Source: Prostheceraeus crozeri
Lineage: Eukaryota > Platyhelminthes > Polycladida > Euryleptidae
Assembly: GCA_907163375.1 (NCBI GenBank)
Contig: CAJQUW010007115.1
Location: 92,429-156,428, forward strand
Direction of reading: 5' to 3'
Length of the DNA stretch: 64,000 bases
Shown here: one piece after another, positions 1 to 12,454 of the stretch
How the letters are laid out: the number at the start of each line of letters is the position of its first letter
Position numbering within the stretch: the stretch's first letter is position 1
Translations under genes and position numbers: made by a program
The notes under the pieces: generated by a model
What the model saw: the letters and a program-made list of their open reading frames with translations, nothing else
Database searches by the model: none
What the model was told of the DNA's origin: nothing

Positions 1-730
1 TATTGGTAGAAATATTTTCCTGAGTCATCTTCCAAAGATAATCTTAAACCATATGTCAATCAATTTTATTGTATTGAAGGGGTATAGTGCTGCGTATTGA
101 AACATGCACAATGCATGCACGTATTTTGTTAATGGATATTTTGATTTGTGAGATAAACATGTGTAACTGCAAAGGATAATTCAAGATTATATCAAAGTCA
201 AGAACTTCATATGCGGTATACCTCTAATTAGGTCTATCTGACCCCAGGCTCAACATTTTGCTTTTCTTCTGTTACTTGTGTTCCATCTGTGCGCCTTACT
301 TTTACTAATACGTATAAATTATCTGGAGTCAATCATTGAGCACACACAGCATAGCTTGTACGTAGAAATTTTGATAAGAGTGTGTTTCACTATGTTAAAG
401 TATGACTACGCAAATTCTGTTTAGAGGTACCACTTGAACGACATTTGTTATCAGGATAGATCAAATTTGAATACCAGTGTTGTGTACATGTATGTGGCTT
501 CTCAGTACAGCTGGACACATCGTGTCCATGGGAATTGGAATTTGTATCGATATTTCTTAGTTAACGGAAGTTAACGTTCCGTTTGTGTACATATTACATG
601 GGGATTATTTAATATTTTTTTTTAATATTCCTGCAGTCTTAAATGCTTCCTTCTTAGTGCGATATGTTAACAGCGTACTTTAAACGAGCATGAAAAGTCG
701 GAATATAAACATGACCATCTTATCTTTCAG
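1..730. other. Unassigned AT-rich stretch
   Basis: No coding sequence, RNA gene or clear repeat is recognised here. A pyrimidine-rich tract ending in CAG at about 720-730 precedes the hAT-like reading frame and could be a splice acceptor. Confidence 0.5.
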
Positions 731-989
731 GTGGTCTGCATTTTTCGCTGACACCCCACTGTTTCATGTAGCAAACAGAATTCTTTCTATTGTGCCTCAT
801 TCTGCAAACGTGGAGAGGATCAATAGCAAGATGAATTTCATTCATTCAAAGACGCGGAATAGACTACATTTGGAAAAAGTTACGAAGCTAATGAAGATAA
901 CATGCAACATGGGACTTCAAAAAGTATTTGTTGACGATTGCTTCCCATTTGATGCAGATGATGAAAGTGACGTTGAGTATGTTGAGTGA
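731..989 (+). pseudogene. hAT-family transposase C-terminal dimerisation domain, remnant or terminal exon
   Basis: The frame encodes about 85 residues that look like the C-terminal hAT dimerisation domain. A 'PLFHVANRILSIVPHSANVER' stretch is followed by 'TRNRLHLEKVTKLM', matching the family pattern of an S-x-S/N-x-E-R motif, then R-N-R-L and a leucine-rich helix. In hAT transposases this domain mediates multimerisation. Nothing upstream resembles the BED finger or catalytic RNase H-like core, so this is either a truncated copy or the last exon of a spliced or domesticated gene; the sequence just before it (TATCTTTCAG) fits a 3' splice site. The frame ends in an acidic tail. A perfect 19-bp tandem duplication (969-1006) overlaps the stop codon. 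Confidence 0.7.
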
Positions 990-1006
990 CGTTGAGTATG
1001 TTGAGT

Positions 1007-2608
1007 GATACTATGTGTTGGTTGAGTGAATATTCATCATCATGAAGGACTGCTTTATTGTAATTTCATCCATGCGATACGATTGTTTTGCTAACTTTTG
1101 TTTTGTTTCTTTTGCATACTGGCAATATAGTTTTCCATTATCACTTTGTCTTTTTGATCATCATCTCTCATCGTTTCGTCGTTCTCATCATTTCGTTTCG
1201 TATTTTCATTTATTAAAACTCAATTTTTCTGGCTTCTTAATAACTTAAAAGATGAACCCGTGCATCAGAATAAATGAAAAACGAAATGACAAGCATTCCG
1301 ACATCCAGTATAACACAAAGCAGCGATCATAGCAAATTGAATGACATTATTTTTGACATTATTTTAGGATTTTTAAGTATTATATTATGCTTTCCTTTCA
1401 TTCATTAGGTCTTTAAAAAACAAATTCATGAAGCTATAGCTTACAAAAACTGCTGCAATTCCCATCAATAAAAAAACAAAAAAAACATATTTTAAATATA
1501 TTTAAAACATATTTAAAATATGATGGATAAAAAAAACATTTTTTTGGCAACCCTACATAGCACACGGTTACAAATTGACAACTTTTGTGTTCATCTCAAT
1601 GACACAGCTGTTTTATGCCAACAAGATGCCTTTTGCCCATGCGGATCGCAGCAGACTCAGCAGCATTCGCAAAACTTATCTATCCAGGATGTGGACGCGT
1701 CCTCATTTCCCTTGACCCCCCTCCTCCTCCCCCCGCATAAACGCCCGCAGATATCTGCAGTTTGCAAACCCCTCCCCCACGTTGCGGACGTCCTTTGTGG
1801 GTGGCCCCATGCCCAATGGTTCTCTCAATTCGTCGTTCTCCTTTCTCTTCCGATTGTCTCATTTCTGCTCTTCTTGCACAGAAATAGGGCTCAAGTTTTA
1901 CACCCCAAGTTGCAAGCTGTGCACACATTTCCTTTTACCTCAAAAGTCAGGGATCTTACTCTCAGGAAAGCTGAGAGCTCATTTCATCTGTGTAATCTGC
2001 TTCGAATTCTAGTTATTAGTGCTGACTCGAGGCCACCATCCGTGTGACATTAATACAACAGTTTAATTAAAATGTTTCAGCTGTTTTTCTGTAGTTTTTC
2101 ACTGTTGTTCAGAGAGTAAATGATTGATGTGACGACTTCAAGGATCGAAAACTCATGACACTTTATTGTTAAAAAGTATCAGAAATAAAAGGAAGTTGAA
2201 AGGACCCTAGCCATTAAAACCAATATTAATTTAGCCATTGAGAACACAAAGGAATGCTGAGTTGTAAACATGAGGTGAACACGGAACTTGCAAACCCACC
2301 GCATGCCCCTGCATATAGTGGAGATTCGTCCTTCTTCGAAACGTCTCAAGGGTCAAATGTGACCTGAGGTGGCATTGTCACGCCATACATGTAGCCTTCC
2401 CGGTTTGTAAGCAAAGGTCCAAAGTCTACTACATCTTCAATATAAGTCGCAATAATTAATGAAACATCCGTATCTTATTTAATTTGTTCACATAATGCAA
2501 CAACAGAATAAGCCATCTATTGAGAAAAAACACAAATCCCTGGTTTTACCATCATTAAAACTTTTACTCACATGGCTGTCTTATCTTCAATGTAGCCGGT
2601 CTAAATCT
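1007..2608. other. No recognisable gene
   Basis: Several open frames occur (for example around 1520-2047 on both strands), but they overlap one another, are cysteine- and proline-rich without domain patterns, and look like chance. The next exon of the DHX9-like gene, expected here on the minus strand, is not recognisable, so that intron probably extends beyond the left edge. Confidence 0.4.
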
Positions 2609-2614
2609 ACTCAC

Positions 2615-2806
2615 CTCCTCCAGTTTTTTCTGATCTGCAATTCGGTCGATATAGCTATATTCTCCTCCTCTTCCTCCTTCTTGTCTATGGGATTGACGCT
2701 CATTGTCACCCATATGACGAGGAGGGAAATTGTTCCCTGAACCAAACTGTGACTGACCAAAAGGAATAGGTGCGGGTATTTCGGTGCGTCCTACCAATTG
2801 TTCTTC
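2615..2806 (-). CDS. DHX9: DHX9/maleless-like RNA helicase, third coding exon (linker after dsRBD1)
   Basis: This exon is bounded by a good acceptor (TTTTCAG, just above 2806) and a consensus donor GTGAGT (2609-2614), and is 192 bp, exactly 64 codons in phase 0. It encodes a Gly/Arg/Pro-rich low-complexity linker ('GQSQFGSGNNFPPRHMGD', 'GGRGGEYSYIDRIADQKKLEE'). In DHX9 the corresponding linker joins the two N-terminal dsRNA-binding domains and ends in a charged DYYSRKEEQE-like helix. The assignment rests mainly on the neighbouring exon at 2866-3006, which is unmistakable. The family unwinds RNA and DNA duplexes in the nucleus and functions in transcription, RNA processing and dosage compensation. 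Helicase exons lie outside the window to the left. Confidence 0.75.
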
Positions 2807-2865
2807 CTGAAAATTCATGAGTTGATCCAATCGAAGCAACTTAATAAACATTCGCACTATCTTAC

Positions 2866-3006
2866 TGTAAATTGAGGTACATGTTCCTTTGGAATGATGC
2901 TTTCTCGCACGAGGTAATTTAAGAAGTCTCGCGCAGCGTTAGTTTGGGCATCCTTCTTATTAGTCGAGTTACCGCATCCCATATAATCGAAGCCATCTAC
3001 TCGAAT
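2866..3006 (-). CDS. DHX9: DHX9/maleless-like RNA helicase, second coding exon (dsRBD1 second half)
   Basis: The exon (47 codons, phase 0) has an acceptor TTGTTCTTCAG above 3006 and a donor GTAAGA at 2860-2865. It encodes the C-terminal half of a double-stranded RNA-binding domain: 'VDGFDYMGCGNSTNKKDAQ' then 'NAARDFLNYLV'. The GxGxSTNKKDAQxNAARDF signature, with the KK pair that contacts the RNA backbone, is characteristic of the first dsRBD of RNA helicase A. Joined to the exon at 14908-15027 it forms one uninterrupted domain, so this appears to be a functional host gene, not a fragment. It is separated from that exon by an intron of about 11.9 kb packed with transposons. Confidence 0.9.
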
Positions 3007-4670
3007 CTGAAGAACAATAAAAGAGATTCTATAAACTACTGTTATTATACTAAATTAAAATAAGGTACTAGAATTGAAGGCATTCTTGATAAACGTGAAT
3101 CTTCTTCAATTTGTCGACAGGTTCTCGCCTATTATTTTCTAAGTTTCCCAGGAGTAAATACAGTTATTTACACCCTGGCATAAAGATGACCCCACGACTG
3201 ACGAAAGTTGCATCGAAAGTCAAAGTCCATACGAGTATAAAGTAATCCTAGCTGTCCCTGTTTCATGTTTGTTATCACATTAAGTTAACTGTGCAAGCAT
3301 TGAACTCGTGATTGAGTTTCCTACAATTTCAAGTATCAAATTGATGAGTAAATAGAAGACAGGATTATCCTGTGGATTTGAAGTAGACATTTTTAGGTTT
3401 TATTCGACTTTGTTAACTCATGTTTTGAAAATACTCTTATTTCATTACGTTCTGCTATCTTTAATGCTTTTTCTCTAAAACATTTGAATACTTGTTGATC
3501 ATTTCTACTGCATCGTCAGTCGCTGTTTTAATTGTCAGTATAATAACTTACACGTATTATTCTCATTCATTGGTTGCAGCCTTGCAGCCCATCTGATAAT
3601 AATTTCAAATAATGAACGAGTATCGTATATGTTACGCCTTTTGCAAAACAATGTAAAGAAATATTGTGCACAAGAACATTTTAAAAAAATCATAGGTCAA
3701 AAGACTTTCTAGATTTCTTTATAAATGACATACGAATATTTTGATAGAATCAACGTGCTATTTTATGAGCCAAATTTAATATTGAGACGAGTGATTCTTG
3801 TATCCAAGCACTCTTTTGGTACTTAGCGCATGAATACGAAGAATCAAGCACAGCCGATACATTGTTTACTGATTTCCGGTTGCCAAGTCCATCACATCGA
3901 AAATTGTCTGTATCAACCTGTATGGCATCAACCTGAACATGCTGTAAAGTCCATCTGAAATCGAATCAAATGAAGAGAAAATGAACTTTCTATGGATCAA
4001 GTAACAAACCATTTTTGGGTTCATTTTGCTTTATCTCTTACTGGCTCGTTTTGCCAGACAGAGATTTGAAGTTCTTATTCAAATCAAGAAAGACATTTTA
4101 GAATCCAACTCGGTAGGCTACTTGGTTTAACTGCTGCAATTCAAAATAGTGAAAATCGCATACTCAAATTGTCATGAATGATGTGACGCGGAAAAAGAAA
4201 ATTTTTTAAGATATTGACACCGCCACCCAGGATGAGAATTGAATGCCTGTCGAAGTTTTGATAGAAGGGTTGTCTCAAACAGACAACTTGGGGTCATTCA
4301 TTAAACCACGTCCGCATTCTCTTGCGGAATGTTTTGGCTATCGTGAGAAATGAGCTACACAATCAATTTGCTGCTGCATATCCTCGTCGTCGCACTTAGC
4401 ATTTCAAAAGTTATTCCCTTGTAACCTTGGTTCATTTAGGCTTCCTTTGTAAGTATTTCCAACATCTAATACAGTTGAAGCATTCAAGAGGACTGTCAAT
4501 AGATTTCCAGTTCGCTCCGAGTTTTTATCTTCGACACACTTCAAACTTACGTTTTCTATGATATGGTACCAATATATTGTAATATTTCTATTTCTAACCT
4601 TAGTAGTTACACAGTTGAGATATTATTAAGATACTTTTCATGAGGACTTCTCTATCCTCATTTTTCTATT

Positions 4671-4874
4671 TCACTTCATCTCCTTCTTTTCAGTACTATT
4701 TCTTCTCAAGGAATTCACGAACAGAACATATAACCGATCCTTGCCCTTCTCGACCTCAGCAGCTCGATATTGACTTCTTAAAGCAGGCAACAGTAACCAT
4801 CTATCATCTTCATCAACACGATATGTCTTCCTTGACTTTATAAGCGACTGGTCAGTCTGCGAGAACTGCTTCAC
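4671..4874 (-). other. Unidentified open frame, possible exon or gene remnant
   Basis: The minus strand is open for 67 codons with a protein-like composition, including 'TYRVDEDDRWLLLPALRSQY' and 'AAEVEKGKDRLYVLF', whereas the opposite frame looks like chance. No domain family is recognised. It lies inside the large DHX9-like intron on the same strand, so it could be a nested gene fragment, a processed-gene remnant, or a coincidence. No clear splice sites or poly(A) signal were identified. Confidence 0.25.
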
Positions 4875-6313
4875 TCATAACATATAATTACTATTAGGAA
4901 ATCTATAGCCGAGCTTCTGATGAGGCAGTCGCTGTAATGACCGAAAATTAATGTAGGCCCATATCCATGTATGAATGCTTATTTTATCTTATATAAATCA
5001 ATAGTCTAGTCTGCTGAGGACATATATTCACATCTTTACATCTCGTAGCATTCAGGATGAATTCATTAAGCTGACAATCTAGACCCAAGGTGTGATATAA
5101 GTACCTGGCAGGCCTAGATAGCTTGTAATGACACTATCCAAATTTCAGTTTCAAAGCTGTTCCCGCCATCATACTGATTTAACCAATTAATGCCTAGCGT
5201 GGACTATAGTCTACAATTAATTCATGTGTCCCAAGAGCTCTATACCCGTCTTCTTTTTTTTGGTGCTTTAGAATATAGTCAGATATAATATAAAATATGG
5301 TTAGATAGAATATAATCAGATTCAGAACAAGTTTCTTGGCATGCAGATCCACTCATTTGTCACCATATACCATCATTTTTGGATGATCAATAATAAGACA
5401 GCAACAAAAATCTTGGATGATATTGGTCATTTCAAAATGACTTCTTCATGTTATTTGCTATGTCTTTGTGAACAAATCAAGTGTTCCAATTACTGAAACT
5501 TGAAGAGACAGTTCATATTTGCGTTTTGAAACTTACAGAAAAATTTCAAAGTTGCTGTGGAATATAGTCCACGCAAGTCAGATATGAGTAGAGACAGACA
5601 GACGAGTAAGCAATTATGATAATACAGCCTAATGCTTCGAGCATCAACATCTGCAGTACTAATTTGCACAATATGAATTACTCCAACAAAATGTAATCAA
5701 TGCTGAAGCTATGAGAAAAGAACATTTTCTTCCAGCCATTCATTTTTTTGAATTATCTTCCAACCAAGATATAATGATTGGGAAAAATTTTTCTTAGGTT
5801 GAAACTACAATCTATGTATCTAAATAGTGTAGCCAAATTCAGAAATTTATGTTCCTTGTACTTTTATACAAATCACTTTATTGTCTACTAATCAGTCATG
5901 CTTGTAAAGCGCAATCGGTCCATTATGCAGCCCCATGCTCTATCCACAACTTATGGAATATCGAATACATACCATTTGTGCATGTATGTTTCGATGCGAT
6001 TGTGCAGCCACATTAGTCAAAACGTTTCTCATGGTGAAGACTGAATCGAATATTTCATTTCAACCAACATGCTACTTCTTTTTATGTGATAAACTCAGAA
6101 GAAAAACTTTTGGAATGCATATGGTTCCTTAGTAAAACTATGGATATAAACTTAGGGTCTATATACAATACGTGTAGGCCTAAATTTTTTACATTGTTAG
6201 CCGCATGAAAATGACACTTTGACACTGACTGAGCAAATCGATCTATAGCCATGTAACATTGACTATCTCCGCTGATTCAATCAATTCTGATCCAATGAAC
6301 AACAAGATAAATT

Positions 6314-6622
6314 TTGTACGTAACGAACAAAGAAGAATTACAGACCGCTGTAGTACCAAAAGTAGAAAACTCAAAGCGTAGAAGAAGTACAATAAGAAAA
6401 GTGCATACCAGAATCACTGAACATCTCAAATCAAAAGACTCATCAATGTTTAAACATCTCAAGATGTGCCAAACCAATGACCAACAAATATCAGTGTCAA
6501 TTATAGACTATGATCGAGATGTAATAAACCTTAGATTACGTGAGGCTATACAGATCAAGATTTTGAAGCCATCTATCAACAACAAAGATGAGCTAACAGA
6601 TTTTCAAGCTCTAATTTTCTAA
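6314..6622 (+). pseudogene. Penelope-like or related GIY-YIG endonuclease C-terminal remnant
   Basis: About 100 codons resemble the C-terminal half of a GIY-YIG nuclease as found at the end of Penelope-like retroelements. A 'TRITEHLKSKDSSMFKHL' stretch (R...EH...S.+..H) is followed by 'LRLREAIQIKILKPSINN', where the conserved E of the 'EA..I...+P.LN' motif is present. The GIY and YIG strands and the reverse transcriptase are absent, so this is a 5'-truncated dead copy. It belongs to the same broad class as the PLE fragments at 19.5-21.5 kb but is not an obvious duplicate. Confidence 0.6.
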
Positions 6623-8363
6623 TTCCTGTGTACATAGTATTTCAAATTTTGTATCCTTTTCGTATTTAGCTCGCTTCGTCTTTTCTATAACTTGAGAATG
6701 GAGTCATACTCCAAAATATTGTTTTACAAACTAATAAAATAAAGTAATTCCATCAAATATTTTATTCAACAATCTGCAGCAAGGCCTACAACATAATCAT
6801 AATCAACTTGAAATTCCATCAAAATTACGTTTTACAATCGATTGTATTTTTTGAAATATTGCGTCATGAAAGCAAAACTAATAAAGGAAAACAATAATCA
6901 TGGGCTAGTAAAAAAGTCAGGTGATATGAGAACTTACAATTCCACAGTATGTTACGTTTGATCAGTATTTTTACCGAGGTGATTAAAAGAATCACCCTAG
7001 GTCTTCTGAGGGTTAAGTGTCAAATTGTGCAACGGGTCGAGAGATCACCATTACCCACGACTCTTTTATAATGTATTGGCATACGCATGTATATTATGCA
7101 TGCAGTACAAACATCTTGCACATGGACATGTATCATACGGTAAACTTGCAAAAATGCTCGCACAAACAAACACAATATACATGCACTGTCCATGCACACA
7201 TGACGTAGCTGATTAGCATGATACAATTCCTGATTTCATCACTGAGCAACCGTGTGCACTGATAATATAGTTGATAACTGAACAAGTTAAATTTCTTTCA
7301 TGGTTCTGCCTTGGGTAGACTATAATCCACGGTTATGATTTGTTATAATGTCAAAAATAAAGTCATATGATGTAATGCTCTATAATGCATAACCGGGCCT
7401 CGAGACCCCATCCGCGCAGGCAGTGCATCGATGCAGGGCACCGCAGTATAAATGAAGGTCTGATCTGAAGCATGGAAAACTTTGTTTCATGGAAAATGTT
7501 TACGAAAGGAAAGTTTCTGTTTCTTGAAACTTGCTTCTAGCCTGGTTTAGGTTTTATGAATATCAGTATCCTTGACTGTGCTAAAATGTGTCACATAATT
7601 ATGAGCGAATTTAATGACATTTCCGATCTTTATTCTTTATAAGGATTTGATTTTTAATTTACTGATCAAACTCATTAAATATCAGATTCAGAACTGCTAA
7701 AAGTACATGTCATTGTTATACAAGTTATATACATGAAGTTTTAAATCGGACTTCCATGAAGGATTGGACGCCCTGGATACACTGACAAGGAGTTTTGCAC
7801 TATATTATCCCTCGACTTCTCTCTTCAAAAAATTAAAGGCTTCGTCCCTGAAACAAAATTGATTAGTACCATGACTTCCGCGCACGTGACCTATTTGCTT
7901 CTTTTGAGTTCATTGATACGAATAACCATTTTAGCTCAACCAAATCGATAATAGTCTCCGCATTGATGTGTATTGATAAAAACACATGCGATGACATAAC
8001 TCACAAATGATAGTTATAAAATTCGGACATCAAATCAAAGTATCTTTCAGGTATAGGCCTACTTCCATATTAATCGATAGCGTCCTAAATGTAGTAGAAA
8101 AAATATTTAATTCTATATTTACAAGAAATAAGCTAACAGTACTTCAAAAACATGTCTCTTCTAACCTCAAATATAAGAATATTTTTCTGATGTTAATAAA
8201 TAATAAATGAAAACAGCAGGAATGTATTTACTTGCATGCGTTTATGGTTGCATATTCATAACAGAATTACGGCATCATGAATTGGATTAGGCCTAGCTAT
8301 ACCTACTTGAAACTATGAACCAGACTAGAATGAATTTCAAATAAAGGGGACGAAACTGTCTCC

Positions 8364-8735
8364 ACTGATCCCATTCCTTGCGTAGATTTAAACTGGCATA
8401 CATGCATGCCTGTTATGAATTTATGACGCACATCTAATCAATCTTATCGACGTATCAAATCGTAGGATTTACGGAAGCTTTCGTGGGCCATATGAGACTC
8501 CTTTGAGTTACATTTTTGAAAGAAAAAGTTTTGAAGTTGTAGATTTATAACTGATCCCATTCCTTGCGTAGATTTAAACTGGCATACATGCATGCCTGTT
8601 ATGAATTTATGACGCACATCTAATCAATCTTATCGACGTATCAAATCGTAGGATTTACGGAAGCTTTCGTGGGCCATATGAGACTCCTTTGAGTTACATT
8701 TTTGAAAGAAAAAGTTTTGAAGTTGTAGATTTATA
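8364..8735. repeat. Perfect 186-bp tandem duplication
   Basis: The block starting CTGATCCCATTCC at 8365 recurs at 8551, and the two copies appear identical over the full 186-bp period, ending in AGATTTATAACT. No element ends or coding sequence are seen inside. The identity implies a recent duplication or an assembly artefact. Confidence 0.9.
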
Positions 8736-8828
8736 ACTTTAAATTTAGGATGAGCATTGGATATCCATGAAAATATGTGACTAGGATATCATTCTGATCC
8801 AATAACGTACGGATGTGACTTCTTGACT

Positions 8829-8975
8829 AGAAATTTATTGGCTAAAAATTAGTAGTCCTGGAACTGACTCCTTTTGGTTGACGATTTTAGTTTTTTGCCC
8901 TTGAAGACGCGTAAACATGCGTAACGTCGGGCCTGCATACAGCCTTTATTACTAATTTTTAGCCAATAAATTTCT
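8829..8975. mobile_element. Short MITE-like element with 26-bp perfect inverted repeats
   Basis: Positions 8829-8854 and 8950-8975 are perfect inverted repeats (AGAAATTTATTGGCTAAAAA...TAGTA). The 147-bp unit has no coding capacity and an interior with GC-rich patches. Superfamily not assigned; no clear target-site duplication was found. Confidence 0.6.
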
Positions 8976-9627
8976 TAAGAAGACACCTTCGTACTATATG
9001 GCGTCATGAAAAGTCTTCTGTTTGCGGCAATCATATTCATCATTTTGATCACTCTTTTATATCGAAAATGTATTTTTACAGTGAAATTATTATGGTTATG
9101 GGGTATCAGTTTATAGATTGAATTTAAGGTTGGTTATGAGAAATTTTCGGTTTAAGGGTGGATTTTCTGCAATATGACTTATTTCAGAGATAGTCTCGTG
9201 GATTGCATTTTAGTGTAACAGCTTAATAAGAGTCTTCCACTTGTAAGCCTATAAAGCATTCAACACACAAAATTCAACAGAGGTCTGCCGGTAAAATTGT
9301 TAACAACTTTGTTTTAATAACGTGATGATAAAGCACCAATAAATAGCTGAATGAAGTGTTTGATGAGACATCTGCATCCCTAAGAAAGCACATTTAGCAG
9401 TCACTGGGAAGGCCTAGGCGTAACAGACAAGGACATGTAGCATACCCACAAAAGAATTAAATAATCACAAATACTATTCAATAACAAAATATACATTGTC
9501 ACAATACATAGTGCACACGCTTTGGCTAGATTATCGTTCTTTATACTGCCATTCAAGATAAGCCTACCAATTTCTCCTACCCTACTATTTTGCGGCATCA
9601 TCGCAATCCGTATATGACACCATAGAG

Positions 9628-10479
9628 CAAAGGTTCCCAACCGGGGGGTCGTGACCCCCATGGGGGTCGCGAGGCCACTTCAGAGGGGGTCGTAAGAGCC
9701 GCCTGGAAAAAATTTGTATCCGTCCGGCTTTCCAATTTGTCTTAATGCACGGCCGCAGAAGAAGAGATTAGGCATGATGCGCGCTTATTGGCCGTGGTGT
9801 GTAGTCATGTGTGTCATATGTGGACGAAGATTTGGTTTATCATCTTGTTGGGAACATCAAGAAACATCTCAAGGACCTGCGAGACAACTTCGACGGTTAT
9901 TTCCCAAACTTCAATGTCGCATCCTGGATTCGGACTCCGTTTGAGATGTCGCTCGATGACTTGGTTGACGAAAATACACTGAAGGATGAATTGATCGAGC
10001 TCAAAAATTCTGATATTTTAAAATCGAAGTTCAAAGCCGTGAGCAACTGCGAATTTTGGGCCAGTTTGCTCAATACTTTTCCCAATCTGGCCAAAGAAGC
10101 CCTGAAGTTTGTGCTTCCCTTCGTTACAACTTACCTCTGCTAGGCCGGCTTCTCGGCGTTGGTGGTCATAAAGACGAAGTGGCGGGCCCGCCTGGACGTT
10201 GCTTCTGACATGCGGCTCGCTTTGAGCAAGAAGCAGTTTCGCATAAGAATGCTCAGCGACGAAGCCCAGGAGCAATCTTCGCATTGAAATTTTTGGAATT
10301 TTAAGTTATGAACACATGATGTTGTTCTTCGTTTTTTCGAATAAGTTCAATAACGACGGCATTGAATGTGATAATAATTCAATATGAAGGTGTTTCCTAA
10401 CTCCTCTGATTTTTTTACTGGGGGTCCCGGAGCCCTCCGGATTTGTCCTGGGGGGTCGCGTAGCGATTCGGAACCCCTG
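9628..10479 (+). mobile_element. Non-autonomous hAT transposon (852 bp) with 8-bp target-site duplication
   Basis: The ends are short inverted repeats (left CAAAGGTTCCC, right reading inward CAGGGGTTCCG), flanked on both sides by the 8-bp direct repeat CCATAGAG (9620-9627 and 10480-10487). Eight-base duplications and CAGxGGTTCC-type ends define hAT elements. Both subterminal regions are rich in GGGGGTC. The interior keeps only the C-terminal part of a transposase. Confidence 0.9.
9811..10287 (+). pseudogene. hAT (ZBED5-like) transposase C-terminal fragment with in-frame stop
   Basis: The reading frame encodes the end of a ZBED5/SCAND3-type hAT transposase: 'LKDLRDNFDGYFPNF', 'FWASLLNTFPNLAKEALK' and the diagnostic 'FVTTYLC' followed after one stop by 'AGFSALVVIKTK'. 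The family reads TTYLCExGFSAL, so the TAG at 10141-10143 has replaced a conserved glutamate codon. Everything N-terminal (BED finger, first catalytic Asp) is deleted, making this the decayed cargo of the non-autonomous element around it. Confidence 0.85.
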
Positions 10480-10487
10480 CCATAGAG

Positions 10488-11557
10488 TAATGGTATTCAA
10501 ACCAGTATAAAAATGCAACTGAAGTGATTGACAAAATCTAGCATCATGGTGTGTAAATACTTGTAGGGTAATGGAATTATTGTAGTTTATGTTGTTTTCT
10601 TTATTGAATTTCAATCACAGATTCTATATCGGTCTATGTCTACTTGTGTGCTTGAAGAGATTGCCTATGCTCTAGGCTTCTCACGGAGCCGCAAGGATCA
10701 ACGCGTGCTGTAGGCAAGGCCCATGATCTGACCCCAAACCTTCAGAGGTACCGAACCGTCCATCTTTCAAGCAATTTTCTCCCAAAATAGTTAATCAGTG
10801 GAGCTCATTACATCATGGACAGCTAGAAATCTAGGTGATAGTATTCTAGTTATCCATGATTATATCCGGCAGCTTTAAATCGTGGTCTCTAATACTTTAA
10901 AAAACATATAATGAGAAATCCGGTGTCACATCCTCCTCACTTTTGTGAAATGCTTGCATTTCCATGTTGTTCTCTCCCTTGAAATTGTAATGGTCCAGTT
11001 GCGCCCGGTCCCATTGCCTCGAAAGCTTCCTAATGTGTCAAAAATAATTAAACATTGGCTATGTGTGACTTTTTAAAGAATAAGGATCTTGTTATATCAG
11101 TTAATCTATATTATCAAAATAAATTATGCACTTAAAATCTCGCTTGTCGCAGTATGAGATATTTGCATTGCATAGCTAGTTTGATCATCAAGAACATCTA
11201 CTGCTTTCTCATGTGTTTTCAGCGATACATCTTATTGTGCCATCTTCAGACTCTTGAAGTCTCATCGGGATTTTCAGTGAAAAAATCTTCAAACTCGGTA
11301 TCAGCGACTCGCTGACTGACAGATGAAAAAAGAGGAAACACTACTCAGTGATGCACAGGAGCTATCTGCAATTGGTGTGTATGTAGAAACAGAGCAATCG
11401 GTGCTTACTTTTCCAGTCGGCACATTTTAGAAGACATTTGCATCGTTGTTACATCAAGTGTCTTCTCAGGATATCATGTCATTGTCAGACAGTGCAGATT
11501 AAGTGGCGACTTATGCTTCCATCATCACATCAACGCTAAATAAGCACAGATCTCGAC
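10488..11557. other. No recognisable feature
   Basis: AT-rich intronic sequence between the hAT element and the LINE fragment. Nothing with family-level similarity is seen on either strand. Confidence 0.4.
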
Positions 11558-11870
11558 TTGATAGATATTGTTACATGTGCAACCAGGAAAAGTGGTTATC
11601 TCGATCATGTGTTAGTTCCTAATGACCTTTCAGATGTCTATAATAAAAACTGTGTTACATATAACGCTCCAATTTCTACATCTGATCATTTGACTTTGAG
11701 AGTGTCTCCCTCAGACTATCTGCTATTGTTTACGACTACAGATCATCTAATCTGCGCAATTTGTACAGAATGATTTTCTCCGTAGATTGGAAAGACTTAC
11801 TTTCTGAGACTGATGCAGATGAACAATGTAGAATTTTCTATCGTATTCTTCTATCGATACAGTGAGCGTT
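11558..11870 (+). pseudogene. Non-LTR retrotransposon (LINE) ORF2 fragment
   Basis: The frame reads 'SGYLDHVLVPNDLSDVY', then 'APISTSDHLTLRV', the pattern at the end of the apurinic-type endonuclease domain of LINE ORF2 (D-H-V/L...SDH). A further stretch in another frame ('NLYRMIFSVDWKDLLS') resembles the linker before the reverse transcriptase. Frames shift within about 300 bp, the RT itself is missing, and no poly(A) tail is visible. Confidence 0.55.
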
Positions 11871-12454
11871 TCCCCTAGTTAGGAGATCACAATAAGTAGC
11901 AGTCGATGTGATGCTTAAGTGTGGTCACTGTTTTAGAGAAAGCATGGCATTTTTCAAGAAAAAAGATGCCGTATCACTGAGCATTGGTTAAGCGACTTTT
12001 GAATTTTCAATTGAGACCAGCTAAGCATTTTACACGTGAAGTTCCATCTGATTGATGCAGCCAATCCAAGTTCAAAGGCGTCGACGTGATGGGGAAAACA
12101 CTGTCGATGTGATGACGGAAAAGTTGTGGACAGCTATTTATTAGCTGGCTCTGATTTCAATTAGGTTGACTTCTCAATTGTTGATATTTCTTTGATTGAA
12201 AGGGAGTTAGGCTGTTTGATTCAAAATCTGCTTCATGATGTGCCATACTTTTTGCTGTACAACAATTCGAAAAATGTATTTTTCGTGTGGACATGCAAAA
12301 ATGATATGTTTGGAATATTACATGAATTTTCATGTCGAAAATCCTGCATAAAATTTAAAATGATGACATTTAAGTTATCTTGTACTTTCACCCAGATTCC
12401 CATGTCTGTATCTGCCACTTCTGAATCGATGTTGAAGTACAATAGAGCGATATA

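Noticed and set aside
1520..2047. 175-codon open frame
   Set aside because: Cys/Pro/Leu-rich composition without recognisable domain, overlapped on the opposite strand by another open frame; likely chance.
2349..2480. Minus-strand open stretch ending '...YMYGVTMPPQVTFDP' as a further DHX9 exon
   Set aside because: It does not resemble the DHX9 region expected next, ends in a stop, and phase and acceptor do not fit the preceding donor.
7017..7226. Three overlapping short open frames on both strands
   Set aside because: His/Cys/Met-rich translations of CATG/TGCA-rich sequence, no domain and no supporting context.
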